This document shows, piece after piece, positions 25,731-34,344 of a DNA stretch of 64,000 nucleotides (the stretch's first letter is position 1; every line of letters starts with the position of its first letter). The stretch covers positions 186,001 through 250,000 of the forward strand of contig JAQUTY010000001.1 of NCBI GenBank assembly GCA_028694155.1, read 5' to 3'. Both the position numbers and the translations under genes were made by a program. Under the pieces are notes generated by a model, which did no database searches, was not told where the DNA came from, and saw only the letters and a program-made list of their open reading frames with translations. The DNA comes from Eubacteriales bacterium (GTDB lineage Bacteria; Bacillota; Clostridia; Christensenellales; CAG-138).

Positions 25731-25771
25731 GCCCAAATATTAACTCGAAATGAGTTGTATTTGGGCGTTTT
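25731..25771 (+). terminator. Terminator of the ModE-like/dapF/TlpA operon
   Basis: GCCCAAATA pairs with TATTTGGGC (25758-25766), with an inner AACTC/GAGTT stem and a GTTTTTG tail. A smaller AT-rich hairpin (AATTTGTT/AACAAATT) precedes it. The T-run merges with the -35 box of the next gene. Confidence 0.85.
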
Positions 25772-25773
25772 TG

Positions 25774-25805
25774 TTGACAACGTGGGCTTTTTCTTATAAT
25801 ATAAT
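25774..25805 (+). promoter_or_regulatory. Promoter of the 924-residue secreted protein
   Basis: TTGACA at 25774-25779 followed by overlapping TATAAT copies at 25795-25800 and 25800-25805. The ribosome site AAAGAGG lies 7 bases before the GTG at 25838. Confidence 0.6.
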
Positions 25806-25837
25806 ATCATTGTTTTATGGCAGAAAGAGGTAACGTT

Positions 25838-28612
25838 GTGAGCAGAAAAAGATTCTTTGCATTTGTATTGACCATTCTGATGGTGCTGACCTGTGTATCC
25901 TTGCCGTCTATTGCCGGTGGTGCGGCAACCACGGGGGATTATGAGCTGGTTGCAAATTCCGCCGATGTTACCGATGGCGATTACGTTATCGTGGGTGTCA
26001 ATGGCTCAAGCACCTATGCCATGGCAAACTATGCTCTCACGCAGGGCTATGCCGCAGGTCTGTCGGTAACGGTGGCAAACGATACCGTCTCGGACCCTGA
26101 CGACAGCATCATCTGGCACTTAACACGGCAAAGCGATGGCTCGTTTTCGTTTTATAACGCTGCAACCCAAAGGTATATCTATATCGGCAGCAATTCCACA
26201 AGCGGTTTCTTCTTTGAAACCTCCTCTGCTTACTACTTTAACATTACCGACAATGAAGCAGGTGGCGTGTATATTCGCACAACGCAGGACGGCGGACGCT
26301 ATCTGACCCTCTATTCTTCCGACTTCCGTGCCTACTCGTCCACCTCTTACCTCAAAAAGCTATATCTCTACAAGCTCAATGCTTCTCCGTCTACACCTAC
26401 ACCTACACCTACACCTACGCCAACCCCAACGCCAACGCCAACGCCAACTCCAACACCAACTCCAACACCAACTCCAACGCCAACACCAACTCCAACCCCA
26501 ACTCCCATTCAGAGCAAGGTTTACCGTCTCGTTACGGACTTTAGCTCCATTGGTGAGGGCGAATATGTCATCGTTGGCGTGAACGGAAGCTACATTAGAG
26601 CAATGTCCAACACCGTCATCAGCAAGCGCATATCAGGTTCTTTGGTGAGCATAGTTGACGGCTGCATAACCGATCCCGATTCGAGCATCGTGTGGTCTTT
26701 GCAGGCTGAGGGGACTGCAAATAGGTATGCGCTCTACAATGCGGCTGCTGACAAGTATGCCGCCATCAGCGCAAATGCCACCAGCTCAATGACGCTGACC
26801 AGTAATATCACCTACTATTTCGATGCCTCTGATGCAAGTGTAAAGGCGGACAATGCAGTTTACCTTAAAACCACCGCTGTTGGAGCACGCTGCCTGTCCG
26901 TGTATCTGACAGATTTTCGTGCATACACGACCACCAGCTACAAGCCTCTGTATTTATACAAGTTGGACGAGGGCGTCATTGCCCCCACAGCAGAACCCAC
27001 GGAGGTTCCCACCGCAACCCCAACACCCACGCCCACGCCTACGCCTACCCCGACGCCTACGCCGACCGCAACGCCCAATCCCACCGCAACCCCAACGCCT
27101 CCCGCCACAAACGAGGGCGATGTGGTGTATCAGCTTGTCACCGATATTGACAGCGTAACCACGGGAAACTATGTACTCATTGGCGTAAACGGCACATTTA
27201 CACGAGCATTGTCTAACACGGTCACATCGAGCCGCATCAATGGCGAGGGCGTTGCCATCAGCGGTCAATACGTCATCAATCCCACCGCAAGTATGATTTG
27301 GCGGCTTGAGGAACAGGCGGTTGCAGATCGCTTCTCGCTGTACAATGCAGCACGCGCCCTCTATGCAAATATCAACTCCAACGCAACCAGCTCTCTGTCG
27401 CTTACCGTCACTCCCAACTACTACTTTGACCTGTCTGACGCAAGCGCAAAGGCCGAAAATGCCGTGTATCTAAAGACCACCGCAACCGGCAATCGTTGTC
27501 TGTCAATCTACCAGACCGATTTTAGAGCTTATTCGACCACCAGCTACAAGCCGTTGTATCTGTACAAGGAGATTGACGCAAACGCCACTCCCACACCAAC
27601 ACCGGCTGCAACACCGACTGCAACGCCGACTGCAACGCCGACTGCAACACCGACACCTACACCGACACCTACACCTACACCGACACCTACACCTACGCCG
27701 ACACCTACGCCAACACCTACACCAACACCGACTGCAACGCCTACTCCGTCCTCTGATGGGACACTTGATATATATTTGATGGATATTGGCTTTGGCGACA
27801 GCATCTTGGTGCGCTCGCCAAACGGCAAGACCATGCTCATTGATTCGAGCAACAATGGTTCCAACGATTCGGGTGTGGCTGCACAGGAAGTAATGGCAAA
27901 TCAGTTCGCCGCATTGGACATCACCTCGTTCGATTTGGGTGTGTACACACATGCTCATTCCGACCATGTGAACGGCTACACGGGTTTTGTGCTCAATAAC
28001 TACGATTTCGGTGCGTTTGCTGCTCCGTCAATCAGGGTGAACAATACCTCCACCACCTACACGAGCATCACCGACGCACTCAACGCCGAATCCTTCACGA
28101 CCTACTATGTGGACACCACCACCAACACAAACGTGTTTACCAACTGGGACAGCGATGTTGACATAGATGTTTTGTGGCCCACAAAGAACTATTCCGCCTC
28201 CGACTGGAATGACACGAGCCTTGTATTAAAGCTAACCTACGGCGGTTACTCCATCATTCTTACAGGCGATGCCACCTCAACAGCAGAGGCTGAGATGCTC
28301 AAGCTGTATTCGACTGACGAGCTGAATTGCGATGTGCTCAAGATTGGACATCACACCTCAAACGGTGCATCCAGCGCAGAGTTTCTCAATGTGACCAGTC
28401 CCGATTGGGCGATTGCCTCGTTCTCGGTCAACACCTCCTATGGCTGGCCCGGAACTTACACAATTTCACGTTTTAGCGACCTTGGCATCAGTTGGCACAG
28501 CACCGCTAATCCGAATGGAACGCTGTACGGAACTTCGTATCACGGAACGATTCATGTGTCCCTAAGTGCCAGCGGCGTCACTGTTGAGACGACCAGAAAC
28601 TACGCAGGCTAA
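25838..28612 (+). CDS. Secreted three-repeat protein with C-terminal ComEC-like metallo-beta-lactamase domain
   Basis: The 924-residue protein has a signal peptide (about 1-28), three copies of a ~150-residue domain (about 35-180, 228-378, 427-578) that share GDYVIVGVNG, ALSNT, DPDSSIVWSLQ, RYALYNAA and LYLYKL motifs, and three Pro-Thr linkers. The C-terminal ~280 residues form a metallo-beta-lactamase domain with YLMDIGFGDSILVRSPNGK, the metal motif THAHSDHVNG, TGDATSTAE and IGHHTS, as in extracellular nucleases of the ComEC-type. The repeat domain resembles surface lectin or beta-trefoil modules but I cannot name it. GTG 25838 has a ribosome site; the ATG at 25817 does not. Confidence 0.85.
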   Translation: MSRKRFFAFVLTILMVLTCVSLPSIAGGAATTGDYELVANSADVTDGDYVIVGVNGSSTYAMANYALTQGYAAGLSVTVANDTVSDPDDSIIWHLTRQSDGSFSFYNAATQRYIYIGSNSTSGFFFETSSAYYFNITDNEAGGVYIRTTQDGGRYLTLYSSDFRAYSSTSYLKKLYLYKLNASPSTPTPTPTPTPTPTPTPTPTPTPTPTPTPTPTPTPTPTPIQSKVYRLVTDFSSIGEGEYVIVGVNGSYIRAMSNTVISKRISGSLVSIVDGCITDPDSSIVWSLQAEGTANRYALYNAAADKYAAISANATSSMTLTSNITYYFDASDASVKADNAVYLKTTAVGARCLSVYLTDFRAYTTTSYKPLYLYKLDEGVIAPTAEPTEVPTATPTPTPTPTPTPTPTPTATPNPTATPTPPATNEGDVVYQLVTDIDSVTTGNYVLIGVNGTFTRALSNTVTSSRINGEGVAISGQYVINPTASMIWRLEEQAVADRFSLYNAARALYANINSNATSSLSLTVTPNYYFDLSDASAKAENAVYLKTTATGNRCLSIYQTDFRAYSTTSYKPLYLYKEIDANATPTPTPAATPTATPTATPTATPTPTPTPTPTPTPTPTPTPTPTPTPTPTATPTPSSDGTLDIYLMDIGFGDSILVRSPNGKTMLIDSSNNGSNDSGVAAQEVMANQFAALDITSFDLGVYTHAHSDHVNGYTGFVLNNYDFGAFAAPSIRVNNTSTTYTSITDALNAESFTTYYVDTTTNTNVFTNWDSDVDIDVLWPTKNYSASDWNDTSLVLKLTYGGYSIILTGDATSTAEAEMLKLYSTDELNCDVLKIGHHTSNGASSAEFLNVTSPDWAIASFSVNTSYGWPGTYTISRFSDLGISWHSTANPNGTLYGTSYHGTIHVSLSASGVTVETTRNYAG
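26390..26509 (+). repeat. Hexanucleotide Pro-Thr repeat, first linker
   Basis: About 20 imperfect 6-bp units (ACACCT, CCAACG, CCAACT) encode a Pro-Thr linker between repeats one and two. Sub-blocks with different third-base choices suggest stepwise duplication. Confidence 0.85.
27009..27105 (+). repeat. Hexanucleotide Pro-Thr repeat, second linker
   Basis: Imperfect 6-bp units (CCCACG, CCTACG, CCGACG) encode the Pro-Thr linker between repeats two and three. Confidence 0.8.
27583..27750 (+). repeat. Hexanucleotide and 12-mer Pro-Thr repeat, third linker
   Basis: ACCGACTGCAAC 12-mers followed by ACACCT/ACACCG units encode the longest linker, before the metallo-beta-lactamase domain. Confidence 0.85.
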
Positions 28613-28614
28613 AC

Positions 28615-28655
28615 AAAAACGGACGGCAGCAAGTCAAAATGCTGTCGTCCTATTT
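28615..28655. terminator. Bidirectional terminator
   Basis: GGACGGCAGCA (28621-28631) pairs with TGCTGTCGTCC (28640-28650, one G-T). A T-rich run follows on the plus strand, and GTTTTTG follows on the minus strand. It serves the secreted protein and the lysine operon. Confidence 0.8.
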
Positions 28656-28681
28656 CTTTGTTCTTATTTCATTTTGTTGGG

Positions 28682-29155
28682 CTAATCGGTAAGCTGCTTT
28701 ATCATAATCGGCAGACCGTTCTTGGCCATTCTTCCAACGTCCTCATAACCGCACTTGAGCCAGAATTGTTGAGCTGGGCCGTAGGCGGAAATATACATTT
28801 GCTTTATTCCCATGCGCCTTGCTGCGTCCTCAGCATAGCCTGCAAGCTCACGTCCGTTACCCTTGTTTCTCCATGCAGGGACAACCCCGATTTCCAATAT
28901 GGTGCCTAGTCCCAGCATCTCGGAAAACGTCCACCCTTCCCTGTCGATGCCCCACAGGACAAAGCCTGCTGTCACGCCGTCCTGTTGGGCAATGCGTCCC
29001 TCAATCGAACCGTCAATAATCATTCCGAAGAGAAAAGCAATAAAGTCGTCAATCTCGCTTATTGGCGTGTCTGCGTCCTCTGCACTGCGATAATACTCTG
29101 TCAAAAGGTCGTAAAGGACGGGCTTATTACTCTCATTTATCTCAAATAAATCCAT
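28682..29155 (-). CDS. GNAT-family N-acetyltransferase
   Basis: The 157-residue protein has the acetyl-CoA binding pattern EIGVVPAWRNKGNGRELAGYAE and the C-terminal YGPAQQFWLKCGYEDVGR of GNAT enzymes. The substrate is unknown. It is the last gene after hbd in the lysine-fermentation operon (17 bp downstream), with AAGG-like bases before the ATG, and is followed by the operon terminator. It might acetylate an amine intermediate or simply be a passenger. Confidence 0.85.
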   Translation of the reverse strand: MDLFEINESNKPVLYDLLTEYYRSAEDADTPISEIDDFIAFLFGMIIDGSIEGRIAQQDGVTAGFVLWGIDREGWTFSEMLGLGTILEIGVVPAWRNKGNGRELAGYAEDAARRMGIKQMYISAYGPAQQFWLKCGYEDVGRMAKNGLPIMIKQLTD

Positions 29156-29172
29156 GCCTTAACTCCCATGCT

Positions 29173-30006
29173 CTAGTAGCTATAAAAGCCCTTGGAGGAT
29201 TTTTTGCCCAGCTTGCCCTCGCTGACCATCTGCTCAAGAAGCGGATGCGGACGATACTTTTGGTCGTTCGACTCACGTTCAAGCACCTGCATGATTGCAA
29301 GCACAACGTCCAGTCCGATTAAATCTCCCAGAGCCAACGGGCCCATGGGAAGGTTTGCGCCAAGCTGCATCGCCGTATCTATGTCCTGTGCACTTGCAAC
29401 GCCGTTAGCATACACGCCAATCGCCTCGTTTATCATGGGTATGAGCACACGGTTGACCACAAAGCCTGCGCTGTCCTTGACACGCACGGGGGTCTTGCCG
29501 ATTGACCTTGCTATCTCAATGACTGCATCTGTCAGGCTGCTGGGTGTGTTCTCGCCCGATACGACCTCCACCAGCTTCATCACGGGTGCAGGGTTGAAAA
29601 AGTGCATTCCAACGATGGGTCTGCCAACGCCCTGTGCAATCTTTGTAACGGACAGCGATGAGGTGTTCGTTGCAAACAGGCAGCTCGGCTTGCATAGCTC
29701 ATGCAGCGACCTAAAGGTCGCCTGCTTAATCTCTAGGTTTTCAACGGCTGCCTCGACAATCAAATCGCAATCGAAGCAGATGTCACGCATTCCTGTTTCA
29801 ATTCGGGACAGAATCGTTTCCGCCTGCTCCTGTGTCATTTTTTGCTTTGCAATGCGTTTGTAAAAGCCCGATGCAATTCTTTCCTTGCCCTTGTGTGCCA
29901 GTTCCTCATTGATATCGCACAGATACACGGTGTTGCCATCCAATCCTGCAAACGTCTGTGCAATGCCTGCGCCCATTGTGCCTGCGCCGATAATTCCTAT
30001 CTTCAT
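29173..30006 (-). CDS. hbd: 3-hydroxybutyryl-CoA dehydrogenase
   Basis: The 277-residue NAD(P)-dependent enzyme interconverts acetoacetyl-CoA and 3-hydroxybutyryl-CoA in the butyrate pathway. It starts KIGIIGAGTMGAGIAQTFA (Rossmann glycines) and has the catalytic-dyad histidine in VGMHFFNPAPVMKLVEV and a normal C-terminal domain ending SKGFYSY. The ATG at 30006 has AGGAGAAG before it; a longer frame to 30219 lies in the crotonase gene and is rejected. It is coupled to crotonase and thiolase. Confidence 0.95.
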   Translation of the reverse strand: MKIGIIGAGTMGAGIAQTFAGLDGNTVYLCDINEELAHKGKERIASGFYKRIAKQKMTQEQAETILSRIETGMRDICFDCDLIVEAAVENLEIKQATFRSLHELCKPSCLFATNTSSLSVTKIAQGVGRPIVGMHFFNPAPVMKLVEVVSGENTPSSLTDAVIEIARSIGKTPVRVKDSAGFVVNRVLIPMINEAIGVYANGVASAQDIDTAMQLGANLPMGPLALGDLIGLDVVLAIMQVLERESNDQKYRPHPLLEQMVSEGKLGKKSSKGFYSY

Positions 30007-30016
30007 TGTGCTTCTC

Positions 30017-30793
30017 CTAATTGTTTGTAAAATTCTTTTCCTTACGGCGTTCCAAGAAAGCCTGCATACCCTCTGCTTGGTCGTGCGTCTCAAAGCAAGC
30101 CGCAAAAGCGTCTTGCTCAACCCGAATCGCCTCGTCCATAGGCATATCATGCCCCTCGTTGATTGCCTTCTTTGCATTCCTAACGGCAATGGGTGCATTC
30201 TTTGAGATTTTTGCTGCAAGCTTCATTGCCTCGTCCATCAGCTCCGCACATGGGTATACATGATTGACAAGTCCGTAGCGTTCGGCAGTTTGCGCATCAA
30301 TGGAGATGCAAGAGTAAATCATTTCCTTTGCCCTGCCTGCACCGATTTTGCGTTCAAGTCTCTGCGTTCCGCCAAACCCCGGTATGATGCCCAAGCTCGT
30401 TTCGGGTTGTCCAAACATCGCATTTTGGCTGCAAATGCAGATGTCCGCACTCAATGCAAGCTCGCAGCCGCCACCGAGCGCATAGCCATTGACAGCGGCT
30501 ATCACCGGAATTGGGAACTTAGCAATGCGTGAGAAAAGGTCATTGCCAAGTGCTGAAAACTCCTCCGCCTGCTTGCGGCTCATGTCCCTCATCTGCGCTA
30601 TGTCCGCACCTGCAACAAACGCCTTTTCGCCTGCGCCCGTGATAATTAGGGCACGAACGTTCGCCGTGTCTACTAAATCCAATGCAGCGTTGAGTTCATT
30701 TAACAGCTGCATATTCAGCGCATTTAGCGCAGACGGTCTGTTAATGGTTATCACACCAATGTTATCCTGCGTTTGATAAAGCACAAAGTCCAT
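30017..30793 (-). CDS. crt: Crotonase (3-hydroxybutyryl-CoA dehydratase)
   Basis: The 258-residue enoyl-CoA hydratase family protein has the oxyanion-hole motif AGADIAQM, the segment AVNGYALGGGCELALSADICIC with the first catalytic glutamate, and FGQPETSLGIIPGFGGTQRL with the second. It converts 3-hydroxybutyryl-CoA and crotonyl-CoA, the product of the Kal step upstream. It is 8 bp downstream of the thiolase gene and 10 bp upstream of hbd. Start and length are normal. Confidence 0.95.
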   Translation of the reverse strand: MDFVLYQTQDNIGVITINRPSALNALNMQLLNELNAALDLVDTANVRALIITGAGEKAFVAGADIAQMRDMSRKQAEEFSALGNDLFSRIAKFPIPVIAAVNGYALGGGCELALSADICICSQNAMFGQPETSLGIIPGFGGTQRLERKIGAGRAKEMIYSCISIDAQTAERYGLVNHVYPCAELMDEAMKLAAKISKNAPIAVRNAKKAINEGHDMPMDEAIRVEQDAFAACFETHDQAEGMQAFLERRKEKNFTNN

Positions 30794-30801
30794 TTGTCTG
30801 C

Positions 30802-31977
30802 CTACCTTTCAACAATGGTCGAGCAGCCCATTCCGCCGCCGATGCACAGTGTGGCAAGGCCTCTTTTTGCACCGCTGCGCTGCATCTGGTGCAGCAGAGT
30901 TACAAGTATTCTGCAGCCCGATGCTCCAACGGGGTGTCCAAGTGCGATTGCTCCGCCGTTGACATTGAGCTTATCGGCATCGAAGCCCAGCTCAAGCCCC
31001 ACGGCGATTGACTGCGCTGCAAACGCCTCGTTTGCCTCATATAAATCAAAGTCGTCAATGCTAAGTCCGTTGCGTTTCATCAGCTTTCTTGTGGAAGCAA
31101 CCGGGCCCACGCCCATAATTGCAGGGTCTACTCCTGCAAGTGTGCCGTCCACCCAAGTTGCCATCGGCTTTACGCCAAGACGCTTTGCAGCATCCTCACT
31201 CATAACCACTACCGCCGCTGCAGCATCGTTTATCGCCGATGAGTTTGCGGCGGTCACCATGCCATCAGGTTTGAACGCAGGGCGCAGCTTGTTTATGCCC
31301 TCCACGGTTGAACCGAAACGTGGATTCTCGTCCGTGTCGAAAACAATCGTCTCCTTTTTCTTTTTGATGGTGACTGGGACAATCTCATCTTTGAACCTTC
31401 CTGCCTTGATTGCCGCTTCCGCCTTGTTCTGGCTGTTGACGGAAAATGCGTCCAACTGCTCTCGGGTAAGTCCCCACTTTTGACAAACATTCTCGGCGGT
31501 GATGCCCATGTGATACTGATTGAACGAGTCGGTGAGCGCATCGTTGACCATGGAATCCACCAGCGTAACATTGCCCATTCTAAGCCCGAAACGTGCTCCA
31601 TTTTCGACATAGGGCGCAAGCGACATATTCTCCATGCCGCCTGCAACGACTATATCCGCCTCGCCGCATTGAATGAGACGAGCCGCAAGATTGACGCTGT
31701 GCAGACCTGAACCGCATACAACATTTATCGTGACGGCAGGCGTTTCTATGGGCAGCCCTGCCTTTATGGAAGCCTGTCTTGCCACATTCTGACCCAGACC
31801 TGCCTGAAGCACACAACCCATCATCACTTGGTCAACGTCCTGTGCGGCTATGCCCGCACGCTCAAGTGCGGCGGCAATGACCGTTGCGCCAAGCTCTGCT
31901 GCAGGTATGGTGGAAAGCGCACCGCCCATCGAGCCTATCGCCGTCCTGCATGCTCCTGCCAATACAATCTTTTTCAT
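30802..31977 (-). CDS. Acetyl-CoA acetyltransferase (thiolase)
   Basis: The 391-residue thiolase has the nucleophilic cysteine in [14 protein letters not shown], the GHPVGASG histidine motif and the second catalytic cysteine in CIGGGMGCS. It links acetyl-CoA and acetoacetyl-CoA. With crotonase and Hbd it connects lysine products to the butyryl-CoA pathway. It follows kamE after 11 bp. Confidence 0.95.
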   Translation of the reverse strand: MKKIVLAGACRTAIGSMGGALSTIPAAELGATVIAAALERAGIAAQDVDQVMMGCVLQAGLGQNVARQASIKAGLPIETPAVTINVVCGSGLHSVNLAARLIQCGEADIVVAGGMENMSLAPYVENGARFGLRMGNVTLVDSMVNDALTDSFNQYHMGITAENVCQKWGLTREQLDAFSVNSQNKAEAAIKAGRFKDEIVPVTIKKKKETIVFDTDENPRFGSTVEGINKLRPAFKPDGMVTAANSSAINDAAAAVVVMSEDAAKRLGVKPMATWVDGTLAGVDPAIMGVGPVASTRKLMKRNGLSIDDFDLYEANEAFAAQSIAVGLELGFDADKLNVNGGAIALGHPVGASGCRILVTLLHQMQRSGAKRGLATLCIGGGMGCSTIVER

Positions 31978-31988
31978 AATAAGTCTCC

Positions 31989-32777
31989 TTATTTCATTCC
32001 TCTTTTTATCATTTCTGTAACTGCAAACGATGCTGTGTCCTCAGCATATTTGTTTGGCCCAAATCCGGCATCAAAGCCAAGCTCCTTTGCAAGCTCATGC
32101 GTGATTCTCGCACCGCCGCAAATGACGATGAATCTATCTCGCAGATTCTCCGCCTCCAAAAGCTCAATCAGATTGGTGAGGTTTTGAATGTGAATATCCT
32201 TCTGCGTGACCGTCTGCGATACAAGCAGCACATCCGCATTCAGCTCGACCGCTTTTTTGACAAAGTCCTCGTTCTCAACCTGTGCGCCCAGATTGTATGC
32301 TTCGACCATCTCATATCTTTCCAGACCGTAATGTCCTGCAAAGCCCTTGCGGTTCATGATGGCGTCTATGCCAACGGTGTGCGCATCTGTTCCGGTGGAA
32401 GCTCCCACCATAACGACCTTCCTGCCGATATTTTCACGAATGAAGTCGTCCACTTGGTGCATATCCATCACCTCGTTGTCAACCGACTGCACCTTCAAAT
32501 CCTCATAATTGACGGTGAACGGACAGCTTCCATAGACCACATAAAAGGTGAAATTCTTATCAAGCGTTTTGCTGCAAGCAACATTCGGCTCGGTAATACC
32601 CATCTTTCTTGCCATCTGGCGGGCAGCTTCTACGCCCTTGTCGTCATTCTTTATGGGCAGAGTGAACGAAATCTGCACCTTGCCATCGTTCATGGTATCG
32701 CCGTAGCATCTTATCTTGGATAGGTCAAGCGTCTTATCAAAGTCCTTGACATTCATGTCATATAATCCGCCACTCAT
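31989..32777 (-). CDS. kamE: Lysine 5,6-aminomutase beta subunit
   Basis: The 262-residue subunit binds cobalamin through [12 protein letters not shown] (the DxHxxG motif, His as base-off cobalt ligand) and supplies the PLP lysine in its N-terminal half. Together with KamD it moves the terminal amino group of beta-lysine from C6 to C5. It overlaps kamD by 4 bp, so the subunits are made together. The length matches the family. Confidence 0.95.
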   Translation of the reverse strand: MSGGLYDMNVKDFDKTLDLSKIRCYGDTMNDGKVQISFTLPIKNDDKGVEAARQMARKMGITEPNVACSKTLDKNFTFYVVYGSCPFTVNYEDLKVQSVDNEVMDMHQVDDFIRENIGRKVVMVGASTGTDAHTVGIDAIMNRKGFAGHYGLERYEMVEAYNLGAQVENEDFVKKAVELNADVLLVSQTVTQKDIHIQNLTNLIELLEAENLRDRFIVICGGARITHELAKELGFDAGFGPNKYAEDTASFAVTEMIKRGMK

Positions 32778-34333
32778 GCCTTTTGCCCTCCGTTCATAAT
32801 CTCCACAAAGGGGTTGAAATAGCCGTCCGCCTTCATGGTGACTCCCTTTAATCCCTTGCCGCCGTCACGCTGCCGTTTTATATCTGCAAACACTCCCTTT
32901 TCCAGCGATGCAAACAGTCCTGCGTCCTCCATCTGACCAAGCAGCGATGCAGCTTTTTTTAGAACCTCGTTTGCACGAGTCTCCATTATACCGCCCTCCT
33001 TGAAGGTAATCTCGTCTCCCAGATGCTCCATGGTATTGAAAATATATTGGGCGTTCTCGATGGCAAGCGCACGGTCGGACATGAATGGGGTGTGGATTGC
33101 CTCGGTCAACATTCCCAGTAGATGAATCTTCTGTCCGGTCAGTATGGTGGTCATGTTGAATAAAGCATCCTGAACGTGTCCCCTAAAGATGTTTCCCGTC
33201 ATAAACTTTGTGGGCGGCATATACTTGAGGGGTGCCTTGGGGAATATCTCCCTTGCCATCTGCGCCTGTGCAAGCTCATACAAAAAGCCGTCCTTTTGCG
33301 CAGGGTCAATTTCAAAGGCATGTCCCAAGCCCATCTGTTCTTCAGGCAGTCCCGAAAGCAGGGCGAACTGTTCGTTTATAAACTGTGAGGCAAGCACGGT
33401 GTGTGCCTCCTCAACCGCATCTGCCGTTGTCAGGTAGTTGTCCTCTCCGGTGTTGATAATCACTCCTGCATAGGCGTTGATAACTCTTGAAAAATACTGG
33501 TCCACAAGCGTGCGCTGCATATTGATGTCTCTAAAGAGAATACCGTACAGCGCATCGTTCAGCATAACGTCAAGTCGTTCAAGTGCGCCCATAGCTGCTA
33601 TTTCGGGCATGCACAATCCCGAACAGTAGTTGCACAGACGAATGTACCGCTTCTGCTCCAAACCAACCTCGTCCAAGGCGGCTCGCATCAGCTTGAAATT
33701 CTCCTGCGTGGCGTATGTTCCTCCAAAGCCCTCGGTGGTTGCGCCGTAGGGAACGTAGTCCAAAAGGCTCTGCCCCGTTGTGCGAATGACCGCAATTACG
33801 TCCGCTCCCTGCTTTGCTGCGGCGACCGCCTGAGTGATGTCCTCATAGATGTTACCTGTTGCGACAATGACATACAGATAGGGCCCTTCCTTATCGGAAA
33901 ACTCCTTTAAGAATGCCTCCCGCTTGCCAACGTTGCAGCGAATATGCTCGCAGGCAGCCCTTGCAACGGGATCGACCATGTATCTTATTTCCTCAATGCT
34001 GTGCGCCGAAATATCCGTTAAATCCAGCTCGCCACGGTCTATGCGCTCGGCGATTTTCTGGGGGCTTAGGTTTGTCTCCGCCATGGCGTTGCCGATAAAA
34101 TACGCCGCACCATAGCCCAGCACGCCCTTGCTTTCCAGGTGGTTTACCACCACGTTTGGCAACGGCACTTCAAATTGATTCACGCCGTCAATGCCCAAAA
34201 GCCTGCAAACGGCTCTCTCGACAGCGACGGTTGTATGTCTGTCAATGAATTTTTGCGTATCGAGGGCTATGTGCCTTGCACTCGATCTCGCCTTATCCAC
34301 AAGCGTGGTGTTAAGATGCAGCTTCGAATCCAT
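32774..34333 (-). CDS. kamD: Lysine 5,6-aminomutase alpha subunit
   Basis: The 519-residue subunit forms the PLP and adenosylcobalamin TIM-barrel part of the enzyme. Typical stretches are the N-terminal LHLNTTLVDKARSSARHIA, the central GATTEGFGGTYATQENFKLMR, and KYMPPTKFMTGNIFRGHVQDA. It acts on beta-lysine or D-lysine. It lies 11 bp after kamA. The MutS-like and KamB-type genes often placed between kamA and kamD in amino-acid fermenters are absent here. Confidence 0.95.
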   Translation of the reverse strand: MDSKLHLNTTLVDKARSSARHIALDTQKFIDRHTTVAVERAVCRLLGIDGVNQFEVPLPNVVVNHLESKGVLGYGAAYFIGNAMAETNLSPQKIAERIDRGELDLTDISAHSIEEIRYMVDPVARAACEHIRCNVGKREAFLKEFSDKEGPYLYVIVATGNIYEDITQAVAAAKQGADVIAVIRTTGQSLLDYVPYGATTEGFGGTYATQENFKLMRAALDEVGLEQKRYIRLCNYCSGLCMPEIAAMGALERLDVMLNDALYGILFRDINMQRTLVDQYFSRVINAYAGVIINTGEDNYLTTADAVEEAHTVLASQFINEQFALLSGLPEEQMGLGHAFEIDPAQKDGFLYELAQAQMAREIFPKAPLKYMPPTKFMTGNIFRGHVQDALFNMTTILTGQKIHLLGMLTEAIHTPFMSDRALAIENAQYIFNTMEHLGDEITFKEGGIMETRANEVLKKAASLLGQMEDAGLFASLEKGVFADIKRQRDGGKGLKGVTMKADGYFNPFVEIMNGGQKA

Positions 34334-34344
34334 ACTCGCCCTCC

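Noticed and set aside
26390..27750. Possible CRISPR-like repeats
   Set aside because: The units are 6-12 bp, contiguous, in frame and encode Pro-Thr linkers; there are no spacers.
29173..30219. Longer hbd start at 30219
   Set aside because: The extra 71 residues lie inside the crotonase gene in another frame; the ATG at 30006 has a ribosome site and gives the normal N-terminal Rossmann motif.
30651..30670. Possible LexA box (GAACGTTC) in crotonase
   Set aside because: The half-sites have no 4-bp spacer and the site lies inside a gene, so it does not fit the LexA pattern.
30773..31483. Plus-strand frame opposite the thiolase gene
   Set aside because: It is antisense to a gene with all thiolase motifs, and its product is a low-complexity Ser/Pro/Ala sequence.
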